Shown here: piece after piece, positions 45,844-53,844 of the stretch
How positions within the stretch are numbered: position 1 is the stretch's first letter
Layout: each line of letters starts with the position of its first letter
Origin: DATBQN01 sp963799925
GTDB lineage: Bacteria > Acidobacteriota > Thermoanaerobaculia > Multivoradales > UBA5704
Reading direction: 5' to 3'
Length of the DNA: 64,000 bases
Assembly (NCBI GenBank): GCA_963799925.1
Contig: CAWCYZ010000001.1
Span: 1,364,001 to 1,428,000, forward strand
Notes under the pieces: model-generated
The model's database searches: none
Told to the model about the DNA's origin: nothing
Seen by the model: the letters and a program-made list of their open reading frames with translations, nothing else
Program-made: the position numbers and the translations under genes

Positions 45844-46490
45844 AGGCCGACCTCCTCTCGGCCGCGTCGGTCAACGGCATCCTGACGCTGGCGCGGGGCG
45901 AGAGCAGCGAGCGCCTGGCCGAAGCTCTCCGCCCGCCGGCGGCGCTGATGGCGGCCAAGCACGAGCTGCGCCGCCGCTATGCCGCGGTGCTGGTCGGCAC
46001 CGGCACGGTGATCGCCAACGATCCCCATCTCACCTCGCATCGGGCGCCCGGCTTCGCGCCGGTGCGGCTCACCCTCGACCGCACCGGCCGCATCCCGCCC
46101 GGCGCCCGCTTCCTCGACGGCTCCGTGCGCACCCTGATCGGCGTCTGCCGGTCGACGCCCGGCGCGTACCTCGACCTCCTCGCGGCGCGCGGGGTCGAGG
46201 CGGTCGACGCCTCCGCCGCCGACGGCGGACGGATCGACCTGGCGCGGTTCCTCGCGGCGCTCGCGGCGCGCCGCATCGCCTCGGTGGTCGCCGAAGGCGG
46301 CGGGACGCTCGCCCGCGCCCTCCTCACCGCCGGCCTGCTGGAACGGTTGCGGCTCCTCGTCATCCCCGCCGTCCTCGACGCCGCCTCGATCAACCTCTTC
46401 GAGGACGGCGCCGGCGCCCTCGCCCGCCTCGCCCTGGAGGAAGTGGCGCGGATCGAGGACTACGCGCTGCTCACCTATCGAGTCGTCTAG
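45840..46490 (+). CDS. RibD C-terminal-like (DHFR-fold) reductase
   Basis: 216 residues, the full length of a stand-alone RibD-C domain. Motifs: SVNGILT near the start, YAAVLVGTGTVIANDPHLTSH (NADPH and substrate loop, about 40-60), and VVAEGGGTLARALLTAGLLE. In riboflavin synthesis this fold reduces a ribosylamino-pyrimidine, and in other pathways related reductases act on pterins or nucleoside-like compounds. No deaminase domain and no rib genes are nearby, so riboflavin synthesis is not implied. It overlaps the NTP-transferase gene by 4 bases and converges with the CitG-like gene. Confidence 0.75.
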   Translation: MKADLLSAASVNGILTLARGESSERLAEALRPPAALMAAKHELRRRYAAVLVGTGTVIANDPHLTSHRAPGFAPVRLTLDRTGRIPPGARFLDGSVRTLIGVCRSTPGAYLDLLAARGVEAVDASAADGGRIDLARFLAALAARRIASVVAEGGGTLARALLTAGLLERLRLLVIPAVLDAASINLFEDGAGALARLALEEVARIEDYALLTYRVV

Positions 46491-46508
46491 AAGATCCTCA
46501 CGCTCACC

Positions 46509-47285
46509 TCACGGGAACAGCACCGTGTCCGGGTGCCGCGTCAGCACCAGGTACAGCCCGATGCCGATCATGTCGGCGACGATGTCGGCGCGGCCGAGCT
46601 CGGGGAGGAGGAAACGGTAGATCAGCTCCGAGGCGGGGAGCACGCCGGTCTCCAGATTGTGGAGGAGGAAACGGTAGATCCGCCGCGAGTAGGGGTAGCC
46701 CTGGCTCATCTCGCGCACCGAGTGGATGTGCTGGAAGTCGTGGGCGGCCTCCCAGACGTTCGCATAGCGCCCACGGAAGACCGGGCGCGAGATCGGTTTC
46801 GGCCGTCCCATCCGGTCGTGGTGCCGCGCCGAGAGCTCGTAGCCGAGGTGGATGAAGCGCTCGAGACCCTCGACGTCGCGCTCGGTGGTGTGGCGCAGCA
46901 CCTCCGGCGTCCGCTCCAGGATCGCCTCGATGTCGGTCGTCGTCCCGGTCTCGAGGAAGGTGAGGGCCTGCGCCGTCACCAGCGGCACGAGCAGGCTGAT
47001 CTGCCCGTAGTTGACCTTCCCGCCCAGCCGGTTGCGGACGCTGGCGACCTGCGCCTCGTGGGCCAGATCGAAGATGGGATCGGGCTGGCGGCCCGCCGCC
47101 AGCACGCGGTCCGCCAGGTCGTAGAAGGCCCAGCCGCTGTTGACCCCGGCGAGGACGAAATATTCGAGCTTGGTGCCGGGCGAGGCATCGGCGGCGCGGC
47201 TGGCCAAGCCGGGCTTTCTCCCCACCAGGGGCTCGAGGGCCTGGCAGAGGATGGCGTTCCTCAGGATCTCGCGGCGGATGTCCAT
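46509..47285 (-). CDS. CitG/MdcB-like protein (triphosphoribosyl-dephospho-CoA synthase family), tentative
   Basis: 258 residues, ATG 47285. The pattern KPGLASR (about 24-30), a helical region EYFVLAGVNSGWAFYDLADRV, and GGKVNYGQISLLVPLVTAQA (about 90-110) resembles the KPGNVxR and GVNTHKGAIFxLG elements of CitG/MdcB and of their archaeal homologs. The rest (FRGRYANVWEAAHDFQHIHS, LIYRFLLPELGRADIVADMIG) is unfamiliar. Known CitG enzymes make the citrate-lyase or malonate-decarboxylase prosthetic-group precursor; no lyase genes are nearby, so the true substrate is open. An alternative is a wholly uncharacterised all-helical family. It is co-directional with the TrpD-like gene, 64 bases downstream of it. 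Confidence 0.45.
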   Translation of the reverse strand: MDIRREILRNAILCQALEPLVGRKPGLASRAADASPGTKLEYFVLAGVNSGWAFYDLADRVLAAGRQPDPIFDLAHEAQVASVRNRLGGKVNYGQISLLVPLVTAQALTFLETGTTTDIEAILERTPEVLRHTTERDVEGLERFIHLGYELSARHHDRMGRPKPISRPVFRGRYANVWEAAHDFQHIHSVREMSQGYPYSRRIYRFLLHNLETGVLPASELIYRFLLPELGRADIVADMIGIGLYLVLTRHPDTVLFP

Positions 47286-47349
47286 GCGCTCGCCATCTGC
47301 GGGACGAAGAGATCGGAGAGCTCGCGCGCCGGACGCGGGCTCCGCGAGG

Positions 47350-48438
47350 TCATCGTCCCGTCAGCGCCTCCCGGCGAGCCCGTGCCAGCGCCTCGGGCGA
47401 GCCCATGAGCTCGACCAAGGCGGTGATCTTGTCGGCCACCTGGCCGCTCTCCAGCCGGCGGACGGCGAGCTCGACTCCCTCGGCGATCGACGGCGCGCGG
47501 CCGGTGAGATAGAGGGCGACGGCGCTGTTCAACGCCACCAGGTCGCGCTTGGGACCGCGCTCGACGCCGTGCGCGATGCGCAGGAAGTCCGCCAGGCTCT
47601 GCTCGGCGCTCGCCGGCTGGATCTCCTCCTGGCGCACGGTCTTCAGGCCCACCTGCTCGGGCGTCAGCACCCGGTCGATCTCCTCCTCGCCGCGGAAACC
47701 GCGCAGGCGGGTAGGGGCGGCGAGCGAGACCTCGTCGAGACCGTCCTCGCCGCGCACCGCGAGGGCACCCTCGTAGCCCTGGCCGCGAAAGATCTCGGTC
47801 AGCAGCTCGAAGGAGTTCATCCGGTTGATCCCGAACATGCGGTAGCGCAGCTGCAAGGGAGTGAAGATGGGCGCCAGCATGTGGAAGGGGGTCGGCACGT
47901 TCACCCCCTTGGCGGCGAGCGTCATGCCGAAATTGGCGAGCGTGCCGAGCTCGGGGCTGACGAAGACCGGCGAGTAGAAGGCGACGCCCACCGTCTTCAG
48001 CGCCTGCTCGATCTGCGGCAGGGTCGCCCGCGGCACCTCGATGCCGAGGGCGCGCACCGCGTCGGCGCTCCCGGTGAGGCTGGTGACGCGGAAGAAGGAG
48101 TGCTTGGCGACCGGCGCCGCGGGCTCCCCGACGACGAGCGCCGAGAGGGTGGAGACGTTCAGCTTGCGCAGACCGCTCCCGCCGGCGCTCGCGATGTCCA
48201 TCACCGAGTCGGGGAGGTCCATGGGATAGGCGCCCGTCAGGTCGGCCATGGCGTCGAGGAAGCCGAGCATCTCCTCGACGGTCTCGCCCTTGGTCTGCGA
48301 GGCGACGGAGAAGGCGAGGATCTTCCAGCCCTCCCGATCCGTCTGGAGGACGCTCCGCAGGAGCTCGCGGCTCTCGGCGCGCGTCAGGTCCTGACGCTGC
48401 ATCAGCCTGCGGATGAGGGGGAAATCGTCGGGCGCCAT
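47350..48438 (-). CDS. TrpD-like glycosyltransferase family 3 phosphoribosyltransferase, non-canonical
   Basis: 362 residues, ATG 48438 with gcaaggag upstream. The overall layout is anthranilate phosphoribosyltransferase-like: an N-terminal helical domain (LIRRLMQRQDLTRAESRELL), then the Rossmann-like domain with TGSADAVRALGI and TLANFGMTLAAKGV. The PRPP-binding GTGGDG motif is replaced by ASAGGSGLRKLNVST, and KHGN(R)S by KHSFFRVTS. This makes it a member of the TrpD2-like branch whose substrate is unknown, not tryptophan biosynthesis; no other trp gene is near. It may act with the CitG-like gene immediately downstream. Confidence 0.72.
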   Translation of the reverse strand: MAPDDFPLIRRLMQRQDLTRAESRELLRSVLQTDREGWKILAFSVASQTKGETVEEMLGFLDAMADLTGAYPMDLPDSVMDIASAGGSGLRKLNVSTLSALVVGEPAAPVAKHSFFRVTSLTGSADAVRALGIEVPRATLPQIEQALKTVGVAFYSPVFVSPELGTLANFGMTLAAKGVNVPTPFHMLAPIFTPLQLRYRMFGINRMNSFELLTEIFRGQGYEGALAVRGEDGLDEVSLAAPTRLRGFRGEEEIDRVLTPEQVGLKTVRQEEIQPASAEQSLADFLRIAHGVERGPKRDLVALNSAVALYLTGRAPSIAEGVELAVRRLESGQVADKITALVELMGSPEALARARREALTGR

Positions 48439-48600
48439 CGCTCGGCTCCTTGCGGGTCGCGCGCGCCGAGAGGGGGCGCGGACGCCCGGCGAGCGGCGGG
48501 GCTCGCCGAATATCTCTTCACCGGATTCTAACAAACGTGCGGTGCTACCATCTCGCTCCGCGGCGGCCCGCCGCCGGGAAGCGCCCCGCCTCCCCCCCCG

Positions 48601-50562
48601 ATGCCGCATTCGCCGCTCGCCGACCCCGCCCTCTCCGTCGCGCTCGCCCTGGCGGTGGGCATGCTCGCCCAGTCGCTCGCCCTGCACCTGCGGGTGCCGG
48701 GAATCGTCCTCCTCCTCGCCGCCGGCGTCCTCCTGGGGCCGGACGTCCTCGGCGTCATCCGACCAGGCACCCTGGGGCCGGCGCTCCAGACGCTGGTCGG
48801 CTTCGCGGTCGCCGTCGTCCTCTTCGAGGGGGGGATGAACCTCAACCTGGCGCAGCTGCGGCGCGAGGCGCGGAGCATCCGCCAGCTGGTGACCGTGGGG
48901 GCCGCCGTCACCGCTCTCGGCGGCGCCGTCGCGGCGCGCCTCCTCCTCGGCTGGGGCTGGACGCTCTCCCTTCTCTTCGGGACCCTCGTCATGGTCACCG
49001 GCCCGACGGTGATCACGCCTCTCTTGCGCCGCATCAAGGTGCAGCGCAAGGTGGCAACGGTGCTCGAGGCCGAGGGGGTCTTCGGCGACGCCATCGGCGC
49101 CCTCGTCGCGGTCGTGGCGCTCGAGCTGGTGGTGCGGCCGGGCGGCGGCCTCGGCGTCATGGCCGGGATCCATCTCGGTCCCGGCGGCCTCGCCGCCCTG
49201 GCCTTCGCCGTCCGCCTCGGCTTCGGCCTCGCCGCCGGGCTCGCCGGCGGCGCCCTGATCGCCGCGCTGCTGCGCTCCGGGATCGTCCCCGAGGGGCTGC
49301 AGAACGTCTTCACGCTCGCCTTCGTCCTCGCCTTCTACCAGAGCGCCAACAGCCTGGTGCCGGAGAGCGGGATCGTCGCCGTGATCCTCGCCGGCCTCTC
49401 CGTCGGCAACCGCCGCGCCCGCGTCGTCTCCGAGCTCAAGGACTTCAAGGAACAGCTCACGGTGATGTTCATCGGCATGCTGTTCGTGCTCCTCGCCGCC
49501 GACGTGCGGCTCGCCCAGGTGCGGGCCCTGGGCTGGCGCGGCCTGGCGACGGTTCTCGCCCTGATGTTCGTGGTGCGGCCCCTGAACGTCCTCGCCGGCA
49601 CTTTCGCCACCAGCCTGACGCTGCGCGAGAGAGCGTTCATCGCCTGGCTGGCGCCGCGCGGCATCGTCGCCGCCGCGGTCTCCTCGCTGTTCGCGCAGAC
49701 GCTCGCCGGCGCCGGGATCGCCGGCGGGCCGGAGCTGCGCGCCCTGGTCTTCCTGGTGATCGCGGTGACCGTCGTCGTCCAGGGCCTGACCGGCGGCCTC
49801 GTCGCCGGCTTCCTCGGCCTGCGGCGGGTGCCGAAGGGATGGGTGGTGGTGGGGGCGAACGGGCTCGGCCGGGCCTTGGGCGACCTCTTCGGGGCGGCCG
49901 GGCACGAGGTCGTCCTGCTCGACTCCAACCCGCAGGCGAGCCGCGCCGCCGAGGAGGCGGGCTTCCGCGTCCTCTACGGCAACGCGCTCGCCGAGCCGAC
50001 GCTGCGCCGCGCCGAGCTCGACGCCCGCCTGGGCGCCATGGCGGCCACCTCGAACGAAGAGGTCAACTACCTCTTCGCCCGCCGCGCCCGCCTGGAGCAC
50101 AAGCTGGGCTCTGTCTGGGCGGCGGTGCGCCGCGACCATCGGAGCGTCGAAGGCTCCATGCTGACCGAGATCGGCGCTCACCTCCTCTTCGGCGAGCCGC
50201 GGGCGATCGCTCTCTGGGCGCAGCGCCTGGAGCGCGGGGCGGCGCCGGTCGAGCGCTTCCGCTGGACGGGCGCTGCCGCGAGCGCCGGCTCCCCAACGGG
50301 AGCCGGCGCCGCCGGGACCGCCGCCGGGACCGACGGCGAATCGCCTGCCCTGCCGCTCGCCCTCTTCCGCGGCGGCGAGATCCTGCCCGTCGACGAGACG
50401 ACCGCTCCCCGCGATGGCGACGTCCTCGCGGCCGCCCTCGCCGCCGAGGCGCTGGCGGCGGGGCTCGCCCATCTCCGCGCCCGCGGCTGGGAGCCGATCG
50501 CGGAGAGCGCCGAGCTTCAGGAGCCCGCCGCGGCCCTCCTTCCCCACGGCGCCGCGGTCTGA
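48601..50562 (+). CDS. CPA-family cation:proton antiporter with C-terminal TrkA-N (RCK) domain
   Basis: 653 residues. About 12 hydrophobic helices (residues 1-405) include LALHLRVPGIVLLLAAGVLL and the conserved TGPTVITPLLRRIKV followed by an acidic residue in EAEGVFGDAIG, as in Na+/H+ or K+/H+ antiporters. From about 414, GWVVVGANGLGRALGDLF...EVVLLDSNP is a Rossmann RCK-N fold for NAD(H) or nucleotide control of transport. A disordered stretch near 565 precedes a short C-terminal module (LPLALFRGGEILPVDE). The ion is not determinable. It is co-directional with the MFS gene, 95 bases away. Confidence 0.85.
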   Translation: MPHSPLADPALSVALALAVGMLAQSLALHLRVPGIVLLLAAGVLLGPDVLGVIRPGTLGPALQTLVGFAVAVVLFEGGMNLNLAQLRREARSIRQLVTVGAAVTALGGAVAARLLLGWGWTLSLLFGTLVMVTGPTVITPLLRRIKVQRKVATVLEAEGVFGDAIGALVAVVALELVVRPGGGLGVMAGIHLGPGGLAALAFAVRLGFGLAAGLAGGALIAALLRSGIVPEGLQNVFTLAFVLAFYQSANSLVPESGIVAVILAGLSVGNRRARVVSELKDFKEQLTVMFIGMLFVLLAADVRLAQVRALGWRGLATVLALMFVVRPLNVLAGTFATSLTLRERAFIAWLAPRGIVAAAVSSLFAQTLAGAGIAGGPELRALVFLVIAVTVVVQGLTGGLVAGFLGLRRVPKGWVVVGANGLGRALGDLFGAAGHEVVLLDSNPQASRAAEEAGFRVLYGNALAEPTLRRAELDARLGAMAATSNEEVNYLFARRARLEHKLGSVWAAVRRDHRSVEGSMLTEIGAHLLFGEPRAIALWAQRLERGAAPVERFRWTGAAASAGSPTGAGAAGTAAGTDGESPALPLALFRGGEILPVDETTAPRDGDVLAAALAAEALAAGLAHLRARGWEPIAESAELQEPAAALLPHGAAV

Positions 50563-50657
50563 AGCGGCCGGCGCTCGGCGCCCGAGCCGATCGGCATCCG
50601 AGCTAGAATGCCTCCCCCTGGCAGGACGGGCGTTCCCATCCCTGCGGCCACCCTGAG

Positions 50658-52154
50658 ATGCAACCCGGACGCGATAGGAAGCTGGTCACCGCCGCGCTCA
50701 TGCTCGGCAACGCCCTCGCCGCGCTCGAGGCGACGGCGGTGGCGCCGGCGCTGCCGACGGCGGTGGCCGAGCTCGGCGGCGTCGCGCGGCTGTCGTGGGT
50801 CTTCTCGGCCTATCTCCTCACCTCGACCACCACGGTGCCGCTCTACGGCAAGCTCGCCGACCTCTACGGACGGCGGCGCACCTTCCATGCCGCGGTGGCG
50901 CTCTTCCTCCTCGGCTCCGCCCTCTCGGGCATGTCCCACTCGATCGGCCAGCTCATCGTCTTCCGCGCCATTCAAGGGCTGGGGGCGGGCGGCGTGCAGC
51001 CGATCGCCTTGACCGTCGTCGCCGACATCTTCGCCCTCGAGGAGCGCGGCAGGATGCAGGGGCTGTTCTCCGGGGTGTGGGCGGCGGCCAGCCTGGTGGG
51101 ACCGCTGCTCGGCGGCTTCATCACCATCGCGCTCTCCTGGCGCTGGATCTTCTACCTCAACGTGCCGCTCGGGCTGGCCTCCTCGCTCCTCCTCCAGCGC
51201 TACCTCAAAGAGGAGCGCGGCCGGCGCGAGCACCAGCTCGACCTCCTGGGGACGGCGACCCTGACCGCCGCCGTGACCCTCCTCCTGCTCGGGCTGACCG
51301 AGGGGCCCGAGCTCTGGGGATGGGGCGACGGGCGGACGCTCGGCCTCTTCGCCGGCGCCGCCCTGGGGCTCGCCGCCTTCCTCTGGCACGAGTGGCGGGC
51401 TCCGGAGCCGATGCTGCCGCTCGCGCTGTTCAAGAACCGGGTGATCTCGGTCTCGGCGGCCGGCAACGCGATCATCGGCGCCCAGCTCTTCGCCATCACC
51501 GCCTATGTGCCGATGTTCGCCCAGGGGGTCCTAGGCGGCAGTGCGGTCGACGCCGGCACGACGCTCGCCCCCATCCTCATCGGCTGGCCGATCACCAGCA
51601 CCCTCGCGGGCCGCCTCATCACCCGCGTCAGCTACCGGCGCCTCAACCTCTTCGGCGCCGCCCTCCTGGCCGCCGGCACGGCGCTCCTCGCCTACGCCGG
51701 CAGGGCCGGCGGCAGCGGCCGCATGGAGGTCATGGTGGCGATGATGGTCGCCGGCTGCGGCCTGGGCTTCCTCTCGACCCCTTTCCTGATCGCGGTACAG
51801 AGCGCGGTGACATGGGGGGAGCGCGGGGTGGCGACCTCCACCGTCCTCTTCTTCCGCACCATCGGCGGCGCCATCGGGGTGGCCGCCCTCGGCGCCCTCT
51901 TCAACGCCCACCTCGTGCGCGGCGGTGGCGGCGGTGTGGCAGACGCCAACGCCGCTCTCGATCCGGCGCTCCGCGCCCATCTCGCGCCGGCGGCCCTCGC
52001 CCAGGTGACGGCGGCGATCCGCGCCGGCCTCGATTCGGTCTACCTGGTGCTCGCCGTCGTGGGCGCCCTCTCGATAGGAATCGCCCTGCTCTTCCCACCA
52101 GGCACGGCAACGGCCCTCGCCTTGCGCGAGGCGAACGCGGAGATCGCGGGATGA
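50658..52154 (+). CDS. MFS transporter, DHA2 (EmrB/QacA-like) drug:H+ antiporter
   Basis: 498 residues with roughly 14 membrane helices. Motif A-like YGKLADLYGRRRTF follows helix 2, and an ALEATAVAPALPTAVAEL segment near the start is the DHA2 hallmark (usually D-x-T-I-V-N-x-A-L-P). WAAASLVGPLLGG is motif C-like, as in proton antiporters. Function is inferred to be efflux of a hydrophobic or cationic compound; no HlyD-type partner gene is adjacent. The stop overlaps the NYN-nuclease start as ATGA (52151-52154), so the two are translationally coupled. Confidence 0.87.
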   Translation: MQPGRDRKLVTAALMLGNALAALEATAVAPALPTAVAELGGVARLSWVFSAYLLTSTTTVPLYGKLADLYGRRRTFHAAVALFLLGSALSGMSHSIGQLIVFRAIQGLGAGGVQPIALTVVADIFALEERGRMQGLFSGVWAAASLVGPLLGGFITIALSWRWIFYLNVPLGLASSLLLQRYLKEERGRREHQLDLLGTATLTAAVTLLLLGLTEGPELWGWGDGRTLGLFAGAALGLAAFLWHEWRAPEPMLPLALFKNRVISVSAAGNAIIGAQLFAITAYVPMFAQGVLGGSAVDAGTTLAPILIGWPITSTLAGRLITRVSYRRLNLFGAALLAAGTALLAYAGRAGGSGRMEVMVAMMVAGCGLGFLSTPFLIAVQSAVTWGERGVATSTVLFFRTIGGAIGVAALGALFNAHLVRGGGGGVADANAALDPALRAHLAPAALAQVTAAIRAGLDSVYLVLAVVGALSIGIALLFPPGTATALALREANAEIAG

Positions 52155-53776
52155 ACCAGCGCAGCACCATGGATCCTCCGGGGGACCGCCATCTGCGGAC
52201 GGCCCTCTTCGTCGACTTCGACAACATCTACCTGCGCCTCCAGCACGAGGACCCGCGCGCCGCCGAGCAGTTCGCGACCCATCCGTCGCGCTGGCTCGCC
52301 TGGCTGCGCGAGGGGCTGCCGTTCGACGACCTCCTGCCCGGGGCCGTCCGGCGGCGCAAGATCCTCTTCCGGCGCTGCTACCTGAACCCGTCGCAGTTCG
52401 GCCGCTTCCGGCCGGACTTCAGCCGCGCCGCCTTCGAGGTCGTCGACTGCCCGCCGCTCACCAGCGGCGGCAAGACCAGCGCCGACATCCACATGGTGAT
52501 GGACATCCTGGACACCCTGAACCACGCGACCCATTTCGACGAGTTCATCATCCTGTCGGGCGACGCCGACTTCACGCCGGTCCTCCTGCGCCTGTCGAAG
52601 CACGACCGGAGGAGCGCCGTCCTCGCCATCGGCCCCGCCTCGGCCGCCTACAAGGCGGCCTGCGATCACCTGATCGACGAGGACACCTTCCTCGAGGAGG
52701 CGATCGGCGTCGACACCAGCCCGGCGGCGCGCGCCGCGGCGGCGACCAACGGCTCCGGCGTCACCGAGCTCCTGACCGCGATCGCCGACAAGGTCTACGA
52801 GCAGGCGAGCGCCTCGGGCGAGCTGGTGGCGACCGACCTCCCCGCCATCTACCGCGGCTTCCCGGAGTTCACCGCCAGCAACAACTGGCTGGGGTTCAAC
52901 AGCCTGCGCGCCATGACCTTCGGGGTGGTGCACGCGCGGCCGGATCTCGCGATGGTCGATGGCGATCCCTGGAAGGTGCGGGTGCGGCCCGGCGCCACGC
53001 CGGCGGCGGCGCCACCCTCCGCAGCCGCGGCGGACGCCACGGCGCCGCCGCCGGAGCACCAGCCGCACCCGGACGTCGACCTCGCCGACCTCACCCGGCA
53101 GATCGTCGAGCACGTGCGCGGGATCGTCGACGCCTCGGACTCGGCGGTGCCCATGGCGCGGGCGGCGCAGATGGTCATCGGCCGCTTCGGCGACGTGGTG
53201 CTCGCCACGCGCTGGGCGGGCGCCGGCACCTTCCGCGACCTCCTCGCCGGCCACACGGGCCACGAGACCCCCGGCTTCGCCCTCTCGCCGCAGCGCCCCG
53301 GCTATCTCTTCAACCCCGACCAGCACCAGGTGCCGACGGCCGGACATCCCGATGAGATGGAGATCGGCGATCCCGAGCTCGCCGCCCTCGCCTACCGCAT
53401 CCATCAGCTCACCGACACGCCCTACCTCACGCCGGCCGAGTACGCCCTCCTCTTCCGGCTGGTGGCGGAGGAGGTCAACCAGCACGGCTATTTCCTCCAC
53501 CGCACCAGCAAGGCGGTGCGCGACCGCTGCATCGAGGAGGGATCGCCGATCGCCCGCGGCAGCGTCAACTTCATCCTGCGCGGCATCGCCTTCTCCGGCC
53601 ACCGCCTCGGGATGGCGCCGAGCGAGGAGCCGGTGGCGATCGCCGAGCGCTTCGCGGCGAACGTCCAGGCGCTCGCCGAGAGCGCCGGCCTCGCCCTCTC
53701 GCCGGCGGACCGCGAGCACCTCGACGGCTGGCTGGCGGGAGAGCTGCGGCGCGCCGTAGCTCCGAGCGTCGTCTAG
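52151..53776 (+). CDS. NYN-domain (PIN-like) ribonuclease with LOTUS/OST-HTH-like domains
   Basis: 541 residues. The NYN active site has ALFVDFDNIYL (about 18-28), SADIHMVMD (about 113-121) and ILSGDADFTPVL (about 135-146), the acidic metal-binding residues of LabA/DUF88 enzymes. A long linker leads to two or three small helical-winged domains: LVATDLPAIYRGFPEFTASN with GFNSLRAMTF, and VPMARAAQMVIGRFGDVVL with AGAGTFRDLL, which fit OST-HTH/LOTUS RNA-binding folds; a further helical domain follows (LTDTPYLTPAEYALLFRLV). Such fusions are thought to act in RNA turnover. It is coupled to the MFS gene by a 4-base overlap, a partnership with no evident meaning. Confidence 0.78.
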   Translation: MNQRSTMDPPGDRHLRTALFVDFDNIYLRLQHEDPRAAEQFATHPSRWLAWLREGLPFDDLLPGAVRRRKILFRRCYLNPSQFGRFRPDFSRAAFEVVDCPPLTSGGKTSADIHMVMDILDTLNHATHFDEFIILSGDADFTPVLLRLSKHDRRSAVLAIGPASAAYKAACDHLIDEDTFLEEAIGVDTSPAARAAAATNGSGVTELLTAIADKVYEQASASGELVATDLPAIYRGFPEFTASNNWLGFNSLRAMTFGVVHARPDLAMVDGDPWKVRVRPGATPAAAPPSAAAADATAPPPEHQPHPDVDLADLTRQIVEHVRGIVDASDSAVPMARAAQMVIGRFGDVVLATRWAGAGTFRDLLAGHTGHETPGFALSPQRPGYLFNPDQHQVPTAGHPDEMEIGDPELAALAYRIHQLTDTPYLTPAEYALLFRLVAEEVNQHGYFLHRTSKAVRDRCIEEGSPIARGSVNFILRGIAFSGHRLGMAPSEEPVAIAERFAANVQALAESAGLALSPADREHLDGWLAGELRRAVAPSVV

Positions 53777-53844
53777 GCGATGCCCGCGGACAACTCCCCG
53801 GGCTTCGCCGCCGCGCCGGAGCCGGCGCCGAGGCGGAGATCGAC

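Noticed and set aside
45840..46490. Riboflavin biosynthesis gene ribD
   Set aside because: The deaminase domain is missing and no other rib gene is near; only the reductase fold is supported.
47350..48438. Tryptophan biosynthesis gene trpD
   Set aside because: The PRPP-binding motif and KHGN motif are not conserved and no other trp gene is present.
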